Position numbers and translations under genes: made by a program. A model generated the notes under the pieces. It made no database searches and was not told where the DNA came from. It saw nothing but the letters and a program-made list of their open reading frames with translations. A stretch of 64,000 bases of DNA from Mesorhizobium sp. WSM3862 (GTDB lineage Bacteria; Pseudomonadota; Alphaproteobacteria; Rhizobiales; Rhizobiaceae), in assembly GCF_002294985.1 (NCBI RefSeq), contig NZ_NSGE01000002.1, positions 682,001-746,000 on the forward strand, given 5' to 3'. The stretch's first letter is position 1; every line of letters starts with the position of its first letter. This document shows, one piece after another, positions 57,219 to 64,000 of the stretch.

Positions 57219-57585
57219 GCCCGGCCAGCGTTAAACTTCCCGACCGACGAGTCGCTGGAACCGCCGAACGGTACGCACGTTGCTCCTGACGTTGCGCGAT
57301 GATCGCGTGGAAGGGAGGAAGCGACGGGCGTTGAACAGGCACGGACCACGAAGGGCTAGCAAGCGGCCAACGGGTTGAGACAGGCGGCGGCTCGTGACGA
57401 GCGCAAAGACCGAGGCCGAAACCGGTCGAAACAAAAGCTCTGAATTCTCCTCCCATCTGGAGCCGGACGCGCGGTCTTTTGGTCAGCAAAAATGCTGTGA
57501 CTCGGCGTGACCGTTGCGATAATTGTCTGAAGGGGGCGGTCTTAGGCCGGACCTTCCAGAACATCTGCATTGCGAGGAAGTTGCC
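57219..57585. other. 367 bp without a gene
   Basis: No convincing frame is present between mntR and the zinc metallopeptidase gene. A TTCTCCTCCCATCTGGAG segment near 57445 resembles an anti-Shine-Dalgarno loop (as in the AbcR-like RNA at 27654), closed only by a GCTC/GAGC stem, and no terminator was found after it. Confidence 0.35.
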
Positions 57586-58503
57586 ATGCTTTGGAGAGGC
57601 CGCCGTCAGAGCGACAATATCGAGGACGAGCGCAGCGACAGCGGCGGCGGGTTCGGCGGTGGCGGTCCGCGGCAGTTCCGCGTTCCGATCGGGGGGCGAG
57701 CGGGCGGCGGCGGCAGCATCATCTTCGTCATTCTGGTGGTTCTCGCCGGATGGTATTTCGGCTTCGATCCATCGCAAATCCTGGGTGAAGGTGGTGGCCT
57801 TGTGCCGGGCGGCGGCGGCCAGATTACCGAAGACAGCAGTTCGCCGGACAGCGGCGCGCCCGCCTCGGACGAGATGAAACAGTTCGTGGCGACCGTGCTC
57901 GCCGAGACCGAGGACACATGGAGCGGTATCTTCAAGGCCAATGGCCTCACCTATGAGGACCCGAAACTGGTGCTGTTCAGCAGCCAGATCCGGTCGGCTT
58001 GCGGCTTTGCCTCTTCGGCGGCGGGACCGTTCTATTGCCCGGGCGATCACAAGGTCTATCTCGACATGACCTTCTTCCAGCAGCTCGACCAGCAGTTCGG
58101 CGCCTCGGGTGAATTCGCCCGCGCCTACGTGATCGCGCATGAGGTCGGCCATCACGTGCAGAACCTCACCGGCATCATGTCGAAATTCAACCAGATGCGG
58201 CAGGGCATGGGCGAGGCCGAGGCCAATCAGATGTCGGTCCGGGTCGAGCTTCAGGCAGACTGCTTCGCCGGTGTCTGGGCGCACTATACCGCGCAGAAGG
58301 GCATTCTGGAGCAGGGCGACATGGAAAGCGCGCTGAATGCCGCCAAGCAGATCGGCGACGACACGCTGCAGAAAAAAATGCAGGGCTATGTGGTTCCGGA
58401 AAGCTTCAACCACGGCACGTCGGCGCAGCGGCAGACCTGGCTGGCGCGCGGCTACAAGAGCGGCAAGCTTTCGGACTGCGATACATTCAATAATCCGGTC
58501 TGA
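57586..58503 (+). CDS. neutral zinc metallopeptidase (YpfJ family)
   Basis: The product has 305 residues. An N-terminal Gly-rich cytoplasmic part is followed by one membrane span (about 44-58), a Gly/Ser linker, and the periplasmic domain with HEVGHH at 185-190 (zinc ligands H and H, with E as base). CGFASSAAGPFYCPGDHKVYLDMTFF and QADCFAGVWAHY are family segments. GAGGAAG precedes the ATG at 57586. Biological substrate unknown. Confidence 0.92.
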   Translation: MLWRGRRQSDNIEDERSDSGGGFGGGGPRQFRVPIGGRAGGGGSIIFVILVVLAGWYFGFDPSQILGEGGGLVPGGGGQITEDSSSPDSGAPASDEMKQFVATVLAETEDTWSGIFKANGLTYEDPKLVLFSSQIRSACGFASSAAGPFYCPGDHKVYLDMTFFQQLDQQFGASGEFARAYVIAHEVGHHVQNLTGIMSKFNQMRQGMGEAEANQMSVRVELQADCFAGVWAHYTAQKGILEQGDMESALNAAKQIGDDTLQKKMQGYVVPESFNHGTSAQRQTWLARGYKSGKLSDCDTFNNPV

Positions 58504-58647
58504 ACAGCGACGCAGGGCTGCGGCACCGCGGCGGGCTGCCGGGAACTGATGTCAGGATGAGGCAGTTGCGGTCGTTCGCTTATTGTTCCGGCCGGCTGTC
58601 TCGCCCATAAGAGCCTCCCGTCCAAGGCGGCCGAGGAGCTTGTCACC

Positions 58648-59916
58648 ATGATCGACCCCAAGACCGCCAAGCGGGGCCTTGCGCTCGTTTTCACGACGCT
58701 GCTGCTCGACGTCATCGGCTTCGGCATCATCATGCCGGTGCTGCCGGCCTATCTGCAGGAGCTGACCGGCGCCGGCGTAAGCGAGGCGGCTATCGAGGGC
58801 GGCTGGCTGTTCTTCGTCTATGCGGCGATGCAGTTCTTCTTCGCGCCTGTCATCGGCGGCTTAAGCGACCGTTTCGGGCGGCGGCCGATCCTGCTTGCCT
58901 CGGTGCTCACCTTCTCCATCGACAATCTGATCTGCGCCATCGCCTGGTCCTATCCGATGCTATTCATCGGACGCGTGCTCGCCGGCATTTCCGGCGCCAG
59001 CTATTCGACGACGTCGGCCTTCATCGCCGACATCTCGAACGACGAGAACAGGGCCAAGAATTTCGGCCTGCTCGGCATTGCCTTCGGCGTCGGCTTCGTC
59101 ATCGGCCCGGTGCTCGGCGGACTGCTCGGCACATTCGGGCCGCGCGTGCCGTTCTACTTCGCCGCCGGGCTCGCCTTGGTGAACTTCCTCATCGCGATGT
59201 TCTTGCTGCCGGAGACACTGGACGAGCAGCATCGTCGCCGCTTCGAATGGAAACGCGCCAATCCGGTCGGCACGCTCATCCAGATGCGCAACTATCCCGG
59301 CATTGGCTGGATCGGGCTGGTCTTCTTCCTGATGACGCTCGGCCACATGATGTATCCGGCGGTCTGGTCCTTCGTTTCAAGCTACCGTTATGGCTGGAAT
59401 GAGCAGCAGATCGGCTTCTCGCTCGGCGCCTTCGGCCTATGCGGCGCGATCGTCATGGCGACGGTGCTGCCGCGTGTCATCCCGAAGCTCGGCGAGTGGA
59501 GGACGGCGGCGATCGGCCTTACCTTCACCGCGCTCAGCGCCTTCGGCTACGCGTTTGCGACGCAGGGCTGGATGATCTACGCGGTGATCGTCGCCGGCTG
59601 CTTGGAAGCGCTCGCCGACCCGCCATTGAGGAGCCTTGCGGCCGCCAAGGTGCCGCCTTCGGCGCAAGGCGAATTGCAGGGCGCGATGACCTCGATCTTC
59701 TCGATCACCTCGATCATCACGCCGCTGCTTTATACGGCGATCTTTTCCTGGTTCACCGGCCCAAGCGCGCCGGTTGAGTTCGGCGGCGCGCCCTATGTGC
59801 TCGGCGCGGTTTTCCTCACATTGGCGGTGATCGTCTTCGTGACGAAGGTGGCCAAGCCGACACCGAAGGAGGTCGAGCGCATGCACGCGCAGGAAGCGGC
59901 GACCGACGCGGCCTGA
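58648..59916 (+). CDS. TCR/Tet-family MFS transporter
   Basis: The product has 422 residues and 12 membrane spans. LLDVIGFGIIMPVLPAYLQEL and GGLSDRFGRRPILLASVLTFSIDN (motif A) are characteristic of Tet(A)-like drug:H+ antiporters, as is GRVLAGISGASYSTTSAFIADISNDENRAKNFGLLGIAFGVGFVIGPVLGG. Such proteins are usual chromosomal transporters and do not by themselves imply tetracycline resistance. It converges with the antitoxin gene. Confidence 0.93.
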   Translation: MIDPKTAKRGLALVFTTLLLDVIGFGIIMPVLPAYLQELTGAGVSEAAIEGGWLFFVYAAMQFFFAPVIGGLSDRFGRRPILLASVLTFSIDNLICAIAWSYPMLFIGRVLAGISGASYSTTSAFIADISNDENRAKNFGLLGIAFGVGFVIGPVLGGLLGTFGPRVPFYFAAGLALVNFLIAMFLLPETLDEQHRRRFEWKRANPVGTLIQMRNYPGIGWIGLVFFLMTLGHMMYPAVWSFVSSYRYGWNEQQIGFSLGAFGLCGAIVMATVLPRVIPKLGEWRTAAIGLTFTALSAFGYAFATQGWMIYAVIVAGCLEALADPPLRSLAAAKVPPSAQGELQGAMTSIFSITSIITPLLYTAIFSWFTGPSAPVEFGGAPYVLGAVFLTLAVIVFVTKVAKPTPKEVERMHAQEAATDAA

Positions 59917-59922
59917 GAACGA

Positions 59923-60306
59923 CTAAGGCTCGATCCATTCTCCGGGGATATCGAGCGCCTTCGCCAGCATTGCGCTGGTCTGCTCAGACGGCTTACGGCG
60001 ATTGGATTCGAGGTCCGATAGGAAACCCTGGCTGACACCGATCGCCGCAGCCAGTTCGGCTTGGGTGAGCTTTCGCCAGTTGCGCAGCGCCTTTAGTCGA
60101 CTGGAGCCGCGCAAGACATCCATGGTCACGTCCGCCGGTAGCGTCCTTTCGGTTTTGAGGTCGGCTTTTCGCTCGTCATAGATGGCGACATCCGCAGCAT
60201 CTTCGAGAGCCTCCTCGGCGGCATGCAGCAACGCCTCGTAATCCGCCTTGGGGATCACGACCAATTCCTCGCCGGTTGAGGTTTTGATGATTTGCGGGGC
60301 ATTCAT
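59923..60306 (-). CDS. HTH-type antitoxin
   Basis: The product has 127 residues. The N terminus MNAPQIIKTSTGEELVVIPKADYEALLHAAEEALEDAADVAIYDERKADL would bind the toxin, and the C-terminal XRE-type HTH reads LKALRNWRKLTQAELAAAIGVSQGFLSDLESNRRKPSEQTSAMLAKAL. It starts 13 bases after the RelE-type toxin gene; toxin first, antitoxin second, as in HigBA-like systems. It probably represses the operon from the 60575-60607 palindrome. Confidence 0.88.
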   Translation of the reverse strand: MNAPQIIKTSTGEELVVIPKADYEALLHAAEEALEDAADVAIYDERKADLKTERTLPADVTMDVLRGSSRLKALRNWRKLTQAELAAAIGVSQGFLSDLESNRRKPSEQTSAMLAKALDIPGEWIEP

Positions 60307-60319
60307 GACACTTGTCCCG

Positions 60320-60571
60320 TTATGACCTGCTGTAGGTTGTTGTCTCGCGTTTTCCTATGTAGATAGCTAGGATAGTAGCGCGATCCTCGTCGAATATAAC
60401 TCGGTAGCGACCGATCCGCAGCCTGTAGCCATCTCTGCCAGCCAAGCGCTTTACATCTCCTCGACCGCTTATCGCGTAATCTACCAAGCCCTCGGATACT
60501 TGGTTCCGAACGTCAGCGGGTAGATTGTCGAGATCACGAGCCGCGGCCGCCGAGAGGATGATGGTCTTCAC
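60320..60571 (-). CDS. RelE/ParE-family toxin
   Basis: The 83-residue protein reads MKTIILSAAAARDLDNLPADVRNQVSEGLVDYAISGRGDVKRLAGRDGYRLRIGRYRVIFDEDRATILAIYIGKRETTTY, a complete RelE fold with the basic R-L-R-G-YRVIF strand. RelE relatives cleave mRNA at the ribosome; ParE relatives block gyrase. The fragment YRLRIGRYRVIF and the C-terminal Tyr favour RelE. It is intact, unlike the relic at 34761-35014. Confidence 0.9.
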   Translation of the reverse strand: MKTIILSAAAARDLDNLPADVRNQVSEGLVDYAISGRGDVKRLAGRDGYRLRIGRYRVIFDEDRATILAIYIGKRETTTYSRS

Positions 60572-60574
60572 CGG

Positions 60575-60633
60575 ATATCGCCGCTCTTATTTTTATTTCG
60601 GCGATATTATAGCTAACACACAGCGCGTGTCAA
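60575..60633 (-). promoter_or_regulatory. consensus promoter and operator of the toxin-antitoxin operon
   Basis: On the minus strand, TTGACA (60633-60628) is followed after 16 bp by TATAAT (60611-60606), a full consensus pair. ATATCGCCG (60575-60583) and CGGCGATAT (60599-60607) form a perfect palindrome with a 15-bp spacer, spanning the start of transcription. The TGA of carA (60632-60630) lies inside the -35 hexamer. Confidence 0.75.
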
Positions 60634-61829
60634 CGTTCTGCCAGCGCTTCCTCGCCGCGCCGCTCGCGGATGAGATTGACGAAGCGGCGGAAGAGATAGT
60701 GCGAATCCTGCGGGCCGGGCGAGGCCTCGGGATGGTGCTGGACCGAGAACACCGGCCGGCCGGTCAGCGCGATGCCGCAATTCGAGCCGTCGAACAGCGA
60801 GACATGGGTTTCCTCGACGCCTTCGGGCAGCGAGTCGGCGTCGACGGCGAAGCCATGGTTCATCGAGACGATCTCGACCTTGCCGGTTGTGTGGTCCTTG
60901 ACCGGATGGTTGGCGCCGTGATGGCCCTGATGCATCTTCTCGGTCTTGCCGCCGAGCGCCAGCGCCAGCATCTGGTGGCCGAGACAGATGCCGAACACCG
61001 GGAGATCGGTTTTCAGCAGGTTCTGGATGACCGGCACGGCATATTCGCCCGTCGCTTCCGGATCGCCGGGGCCATTGGACAGGAAGATGCCGTCCGGCTG
61101 TATGGCTAGGATCTCTTCCGCGCCGGTCTTGGCCGGCACGACGGTGACCTTGGCGCCGAGGCCCGCGAGCAGGCGCAGGATGTTTCGCTTGACGCCATAG
61201 TCGATGGCCACGACATGCAGCGACGGCTCGTCCTGCTCGCCGAAGCCTTTGTTCCAGGCCCAGGGCGTCTCGCGCCAGACCGAGGATTGACCCGAGGTGA
61301 CCTCCTTGGCGAGGTCCAGCCCGATAAGGCCCGACCAGGCGGCGGCGCGCCGCTTCAGGTCGTCGAGGTCGAAAACGCCATCCGGTGCATGGGCGATGAC
61401 GGCATTGGGCATGCCTTTCTCGCGGATCAGCACGGTGAGAGCGCGAGTGTCGATCCCCGAAAGCGCGACGATGCCGCGCCTCTTCAGCCATTGATCGAGA
61501 TGCCCGGCTGCCCGGTAATTGGAGGGGTCGGTGACATTGGCCTTGAAGATCGCGCCGACGGCGCCCGCGCGGGCAGCCGGATGCAAATCCTCGATATCCT
61601 CGCTGTTGGTGCCGACATTGCCGATATGCGGGAAGGTGAAGGTGACGATCTGGCCGGCATAGGAGGGGTCGGTAAGGATCTCCTCGTACCCGGTCAGGGC
61701 GGTGTTGAAGCAGACTTCGGCGACCGCCGATCCGGTGGCGCCGAGGCCGCGGCCTTCGATCACCGTGCCGTCGGCGAGCACCAGAAGGGCGGTCGGCTTT
61801 TCGGTGGCCCAAGGGGCGGTCGTGGCCAT
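60630..61829 (-). CDS. carA: carbamoyl-phosphate synthase small subunit (glutaminase)
   Basis: The product has 399 residues. The N-terminal CPSase_sm domain (GTVIEGRGLGATGSAVAEVCFNTALTGYEEILTDPSY) is followed by a class I glutamine amidotransferase with Cys282 (VFGICLGHQM) and HHPEASPGP. It supplies ammonia from glutamine to CarB. The start at 61829 has AGGAGTG upstream. It is not next to carB, which lies about 12 kb away. The toxin-antitoxin promoter starts at its stop codon. Confidence 0.95.
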   Translation of the reverse strand: MATTAPWATEKPTALLVLADGTVIEGRGLGATGSAVAEVCFNTALTGYEEILTDPSYAGQIVTFTFPHIGNVGTNSEDIEDLHPAARAGAVGAIFKANVTDPSNYRAAGHLDQWLKRRGIVALSGIDTRALTVLIREKGMPNAVIAHAPDGVFDLDDLKRRAAAWSGLIGLDLAKEVTSGQSSVWRETPWAWNKGFGEQDEPSLHVVAIDYGVKRNILRLLAGLGAKVTVVPAKTGAEEILAIQPDGIFLSNGPGDPEATGEYAVPVIQNLLKTDLPVFGICLGHQMLALALGGKTEKMHQGHHGANHPVKDHTTGKVEIVSMNHGFAVDADSLPEGVEETHVSLFDGSNCGIALTGRPVFSVQHHPEASPGPQDSHYLFRRFVNLIRERRGEEALAER

Positions 61830-62100
61830 GGCGGCACTCCTAGAGGCGGCTTCCGGATCATCCCGTTGCAGGGGACGATCCGCGCAGCAAACGACGCGCG
61901 GCGGCGAATTCGCGAGCCTGCGCGCAACCAAAGTTTCAGTTCATGCGAGGCTCAGTACATAGGGGATAGCGCCAAAGCGGTCAATGACGCTTCCTCCGAG
62001 CGGAATCGATTTGTTTAGCCGAGCAAAATCAATGGTTTGCGGCGATTTGCCTTGAGCGTCCGGCGAAGCTATTGTCCGCCGCGATCGAAGGAGAAGCATC

Positions 62101-62550
62101 ATGCGCGAGAAAATCGCCGAATCCATGAAGAGCGCGATGAAGGCGCAGGACAAGCATCGGCTGCCGACGCTCAGGCTGATCCAGGCCGCCATCCACGACC
62201 GCGACATCGCCAATCGCGGCGCGGGCAAGCCGGCGGCGAGCGAGGAAGAGATCCTGCAGATCCTTTCCAAGATGGTGAAGCAGCGCGAAGAATCGGCCAA
62301 AGCCTTCGAGGACGGCAAGCGGCCGGAACTGGCGGGGCAGGAGCGCGGCGAGATGGAGATCATCCGCGAGTTCCTGCCGGCACAGCTCGACGATGTGGCG
62401 ATCACGGCGGCGGCGCGCGAGGCGATCGCGGCGACGGGTGCCGCCAGCCAGAAGGACATGGGCAAGGTGATCGGCGCGCTGAAGCAGAAATATGCCGGCC
62501 AGATGGATTTCGCCAAGGCGAGCGCCATAATCAAGGGGCTGCTCCAGTAG
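62101..62550 (+). CDS. yqeY: GatB/YqeY domain protein
   Basis: The 149-residue all-helical protein starts MREKIAESMKSAMKAQDKHRLPTLRLIQAAIHDRDIANRGAG and includes EEEILQILSKMVKQREESAKAFEDGKR, EFLPAQLDDVAI, and the C-terminal KDMGKVIGALKQKYAGQMDFAKASAIIKGLL. It resembles the tRNA-binding tail of GatB; the role in amidation or tRNA handling is not established. It is divergent from carA, and a helicase gene lies downstream. Confidence 0.92.
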   Translation: MREKIAESMKSAMKAQDKHRLPTLRLIQAAIHDRDIANRGAGKPAASEEEILQILSKMVKQREESAKAFEDGKRPELAGQERGEMEIIREFLPAQLDDVAITAAAREAIAATGAASQKDMGKVIGALKQKYAGQMDFAKASAIIKGLLQ

Positions 62551-62559
62551 AAGACCGGC

Positions 62560-63549
62560 TCAGTTCTTGCAGATCGGCACCGGCTGCGGCGGCGGTGCCG
62601 GATGGTCTTTCTTGTACAGCGCGATTATCGGCTCGAGGGTCTTCTTCGGCCAGAACTTCGGAGAGCCGATTTCCTTCAGGCAGGATGCGTTCCAATAGAC
62701 GCCCGCAGCCGACAGCGCTTGGCCGGCGGCCTTTGCGCGCGCCACAGCGGCGATGTCGCGCGATTCAGGATAGATGTAGAGCGTGGTCGGGTTGTTCTTC
62801 ACCAACGGGATGATCTGCTCGGCATCGGCCGGCGACCAGCTGGTGCAGCCATTGCTGCGGCCGCCGGCATAATTCACCAGCTTGCCGAACGGGACGAAGC
62901 CGTCATGGTCGGCGTAGGAGCTGTTCGGATCTTTCCGCAGGCACATGCCCCTGAGCAAGGCTGCCGGATGGCCGCCGATCACGCGCTGCCTGGCGTTCGC
63001 CGCTTCGCCTTCGCCATCGAACTGGATGAAGGTACGCATGAACACCGCGTTCTGCGCACCGACGCGATAATAGCCCTTGAAGGACGTCTTGGTCTCGGCG
63101 GTCATGTAGGCTCCGCCTGCCGTCAGCTCCGAGTCCATCGCGTTGCCGAAGTTTTTCGCGCAACGCCTGCCATTGGAGAAATCGGCAACGCCTTTGAGAT
63201 TGCGACCGCCGCCATGGCCCGAAGAAACCGCTCGAAAGAGCTGCTTGGCCTCGCAGATGATATAGTAGCGTTGGCCAAGCACACTGTTGCCCAGGTCGCC
63301 GGGCCGCGTTGCATCCATGGCGAAGTAGCAGGGGTTGCTGACCGAACCTTCACTGACCTTCTTCTGGTAGAGGGCGCGCGCCCGCTCCAGCACGACCTGC
63401 GAGATCTGACCTTCGTTGTCGCCGACATGGCGCTGCAGCCAGTCCGGAATGTTCGATGGGCGCAACGCCGCGAACGAGCCGACCGATGCCGTCAGAGCGG
63501 CGAGGACGAAGAGGACGGCGGCACCAAGCGGAACAGATATCAACCGCAC
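62560..63549 (-). CDS. L,D-transpeptidase catalytic-domain protein
   Basis: The product has 329 residues. I start at a GTG at 63549 because GAGGGGGGA lies nine bases upstream and it gives a clean signal peptide (MRLISVPLGAAVLFVLAALTASVGSFA). The frame stays open for 72 codons upstream, without a ribosome site. The catalytic region is GGRSNGCTSWSPADAEQI with Cys235, and HGGG (112-115) precedes it. This matches the YkuD_2 type, expected to cross-link or trim peptidoglycan. It ends 10 bases from yqeY, convergent. Confidence 0.82.
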   Translation of the reverse strand: MRLISVPLGAAVLFVLAALTASVGSFAALRPSNIPDWLQRHVGDNEGQISQVVLERARALYQKKVSEGSVSNPCYFAMDATRPGDLGNSVLGQRYYIICEAKQLFRAVSSGHGGGRNLKGVADFSNGRRCAKNFGNAMDSELTAGGAYMTAETKTSFKGYYRVGAQNAVFMRTFIQFDGEGEAANARQRVIGGHPAALLRGMCLRKDPNSSYADHDGFVPFGKLVNYAGGRSNGCTSWSPADAEQIIPLVKNNPTTLYIYPESRDIAAVARAKAAGQALSAAGVYWNASCLKEIGSPKFWPKKTLEPIIALYKKDHPAPPPQPVPICKN

Positions 63550-63841
63550 CGGATTAATCCCCCCTCGAACTGGTATCGCTTGTGGTGAATCACCTGCGCC
63601 AATCATAAGAGCATAGCGCCGATGGGCGAAACACTTCTTGTCTAGTGCGATCTGCCGAAGCTGGCGCATCTGCGATTTTCGACAGGCAAGAAGTTGGCTA
63701 CTATCTGATTCCGGCGCGCCCACGCCTCCTCCCTCCGTTGGGAAAGCATCGTTCATGCAGGGCATTCGATCGCTAAACCGACTGTTCGAGCATCGGCATA
63801 AGGAGGGATTGCGAAGACTGCTCGCAATAGGAGGTTTTTTG

Positions 63842-64000
63842 ATGCGGCTTTCCGCACCCGTCTATCATCTGAAGCGCCAGGCGAGGTTGCTGTCGCGCAA
63901 GGAAAATGTTCCCCTTCATGAGGCGCTTGACCGCATGGCCTTCAAGGAAGGCTTTGGCAGTTGGAGCCTGCTTGCGGCGAAAGCCGCCGAGGCCGCACCC
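63842..64000 (+). CDS. DnaB-like helicase, N-terminal part (runs off the window)
   Basis: The first 53 residues are MRLSAPVYHLKRQARLLSRKENVPLHEALDRMAFKEGFGSWSLLAAKAAEAAP. AGGAGG lies eight bases before the ATG. Rhizobial DnaB-like/helicase proteins begin this way before their ATPase domain, which lies beyond 64000. The assignment is by N-terminal resemblance from memory. Confidence 0.6.
   Translation, partial: MRLSAPVYHLKRQARLLSRKENVPLHEALDRMAFKEGFGSWSLLAAKAAEAAP

Noticed and set aside
57430..57480. A second AbcR-like RNA with TTCTCCTCCCAT near 57445
   Set aside because: Only a 4-bp closing stem and no terminator were found.
58648..59916. Tetracycline resistance gene
   Set aside because: The protein belongs to the TCR/Tet transporter family, but no TetR gene is adjacent and chromosomal relatives of this type are common.

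Overview
The window reads as a chromosomal segment of an alphaproteobacterium of the order Rhizobiales, most like Mesorhizobium. The evidence is the high GC content, a trxB-LsrB/VtlR-type LysR pair, a DUF1476 (ATP synthase zeta subunit) gene, a DUF3775 gene, the long alphaproteobacterial form of carB, a complete L-glycero-D-manno-heptose pathway, and palindromic intergenic repeats of the RIME type. Species assignment is inference. No rRNA, tRNA, CRISPR array, prophage or complete insertion sequence was seen.

Layout. 1-4.1 kb: end of a CapA-like gene, a DUF2314 protein, a decayed secreted-protein gene, a small lipoprotein candidate and a lipid kinase. 4.2-8 kb: a tightly coupled three-gene catabolic operon (GMC oxidoreductase, enolase-superfamily dehydratase, beta-hydroxyacid dehydrogenase). 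8-16.7 kb: housekeeping and envelope genes (thioesterase, HxlR/FMN reductase pair with a palindromic operator, CNNM/CBS protein, LssY-like protein, two extensin-like proteins, DUF3775, TPR). 16.8-24.5 kb: greA with a hairpin leader, then LPS core genes: hldD-waaF-waaC on one strand and hldE-gmhA-gmhB on the other, separated by a FlK-like thioesterase and a LysE exporter. Together these six genes make and attach ADP-heptose. 24.6-30.1 kb: Lrp regulator, trxB, LsrB/VtlR-type regulator, then a gene-free 0.8 kb stretch that I read as an RNA locus (an AbcR-like sRNA with a LysR-type box plus a second structured transcript), then an EF-G-like GTPase.

30.4-38.6 kb: cupin, aspartate aminotransferase, two overlapping EAL phosphodiesterases, GST, a toxin-antitoxin relic, cold-shock gene, small secreted protein, O6-alkylguanine methyltransferase, lytic transglycosylase lipoprotein, GNAT. 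39-42 kb: a sugar ABC transporter operon with no ATPase gene. 42.3-44.7 kb: DUF4142, ATP synthase zeta subunit, a DUF6152/DUF6644-type pair that may handle metal or heme. 45-48.6 kb: carB, flanked on each side by one copy of an inverted palindromic element. 49-56.6 kb: SH3 protein, ArsR regulator with a shortened phosphoesterase and a small repeat array, MFS exporter with a palindromic operator, LysE/LysR pair with a probable leaderless transcript, RibD-like reductase, isoaspartyl methyltransferase-like protein, mntH/mntR. 57.6-64 kb: neutral zinc metallopeptidase, Tet-type MFS, a RelE/HTH toxin-antitoxin pair whose consensus promoter overlaps the carA stop codon, carA, YqeY, an L,D-transpeptidase-like protein, and the start of a DnaB-like helicase gene.

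The most rewarding places for a second look are the RNA locus at 27.4-28.05 kb, the paired inverted elements around carB, the DUF6152/DUF6644-type pair, the FlK-like thioesterase and the several decayed genes with more than one lesion.
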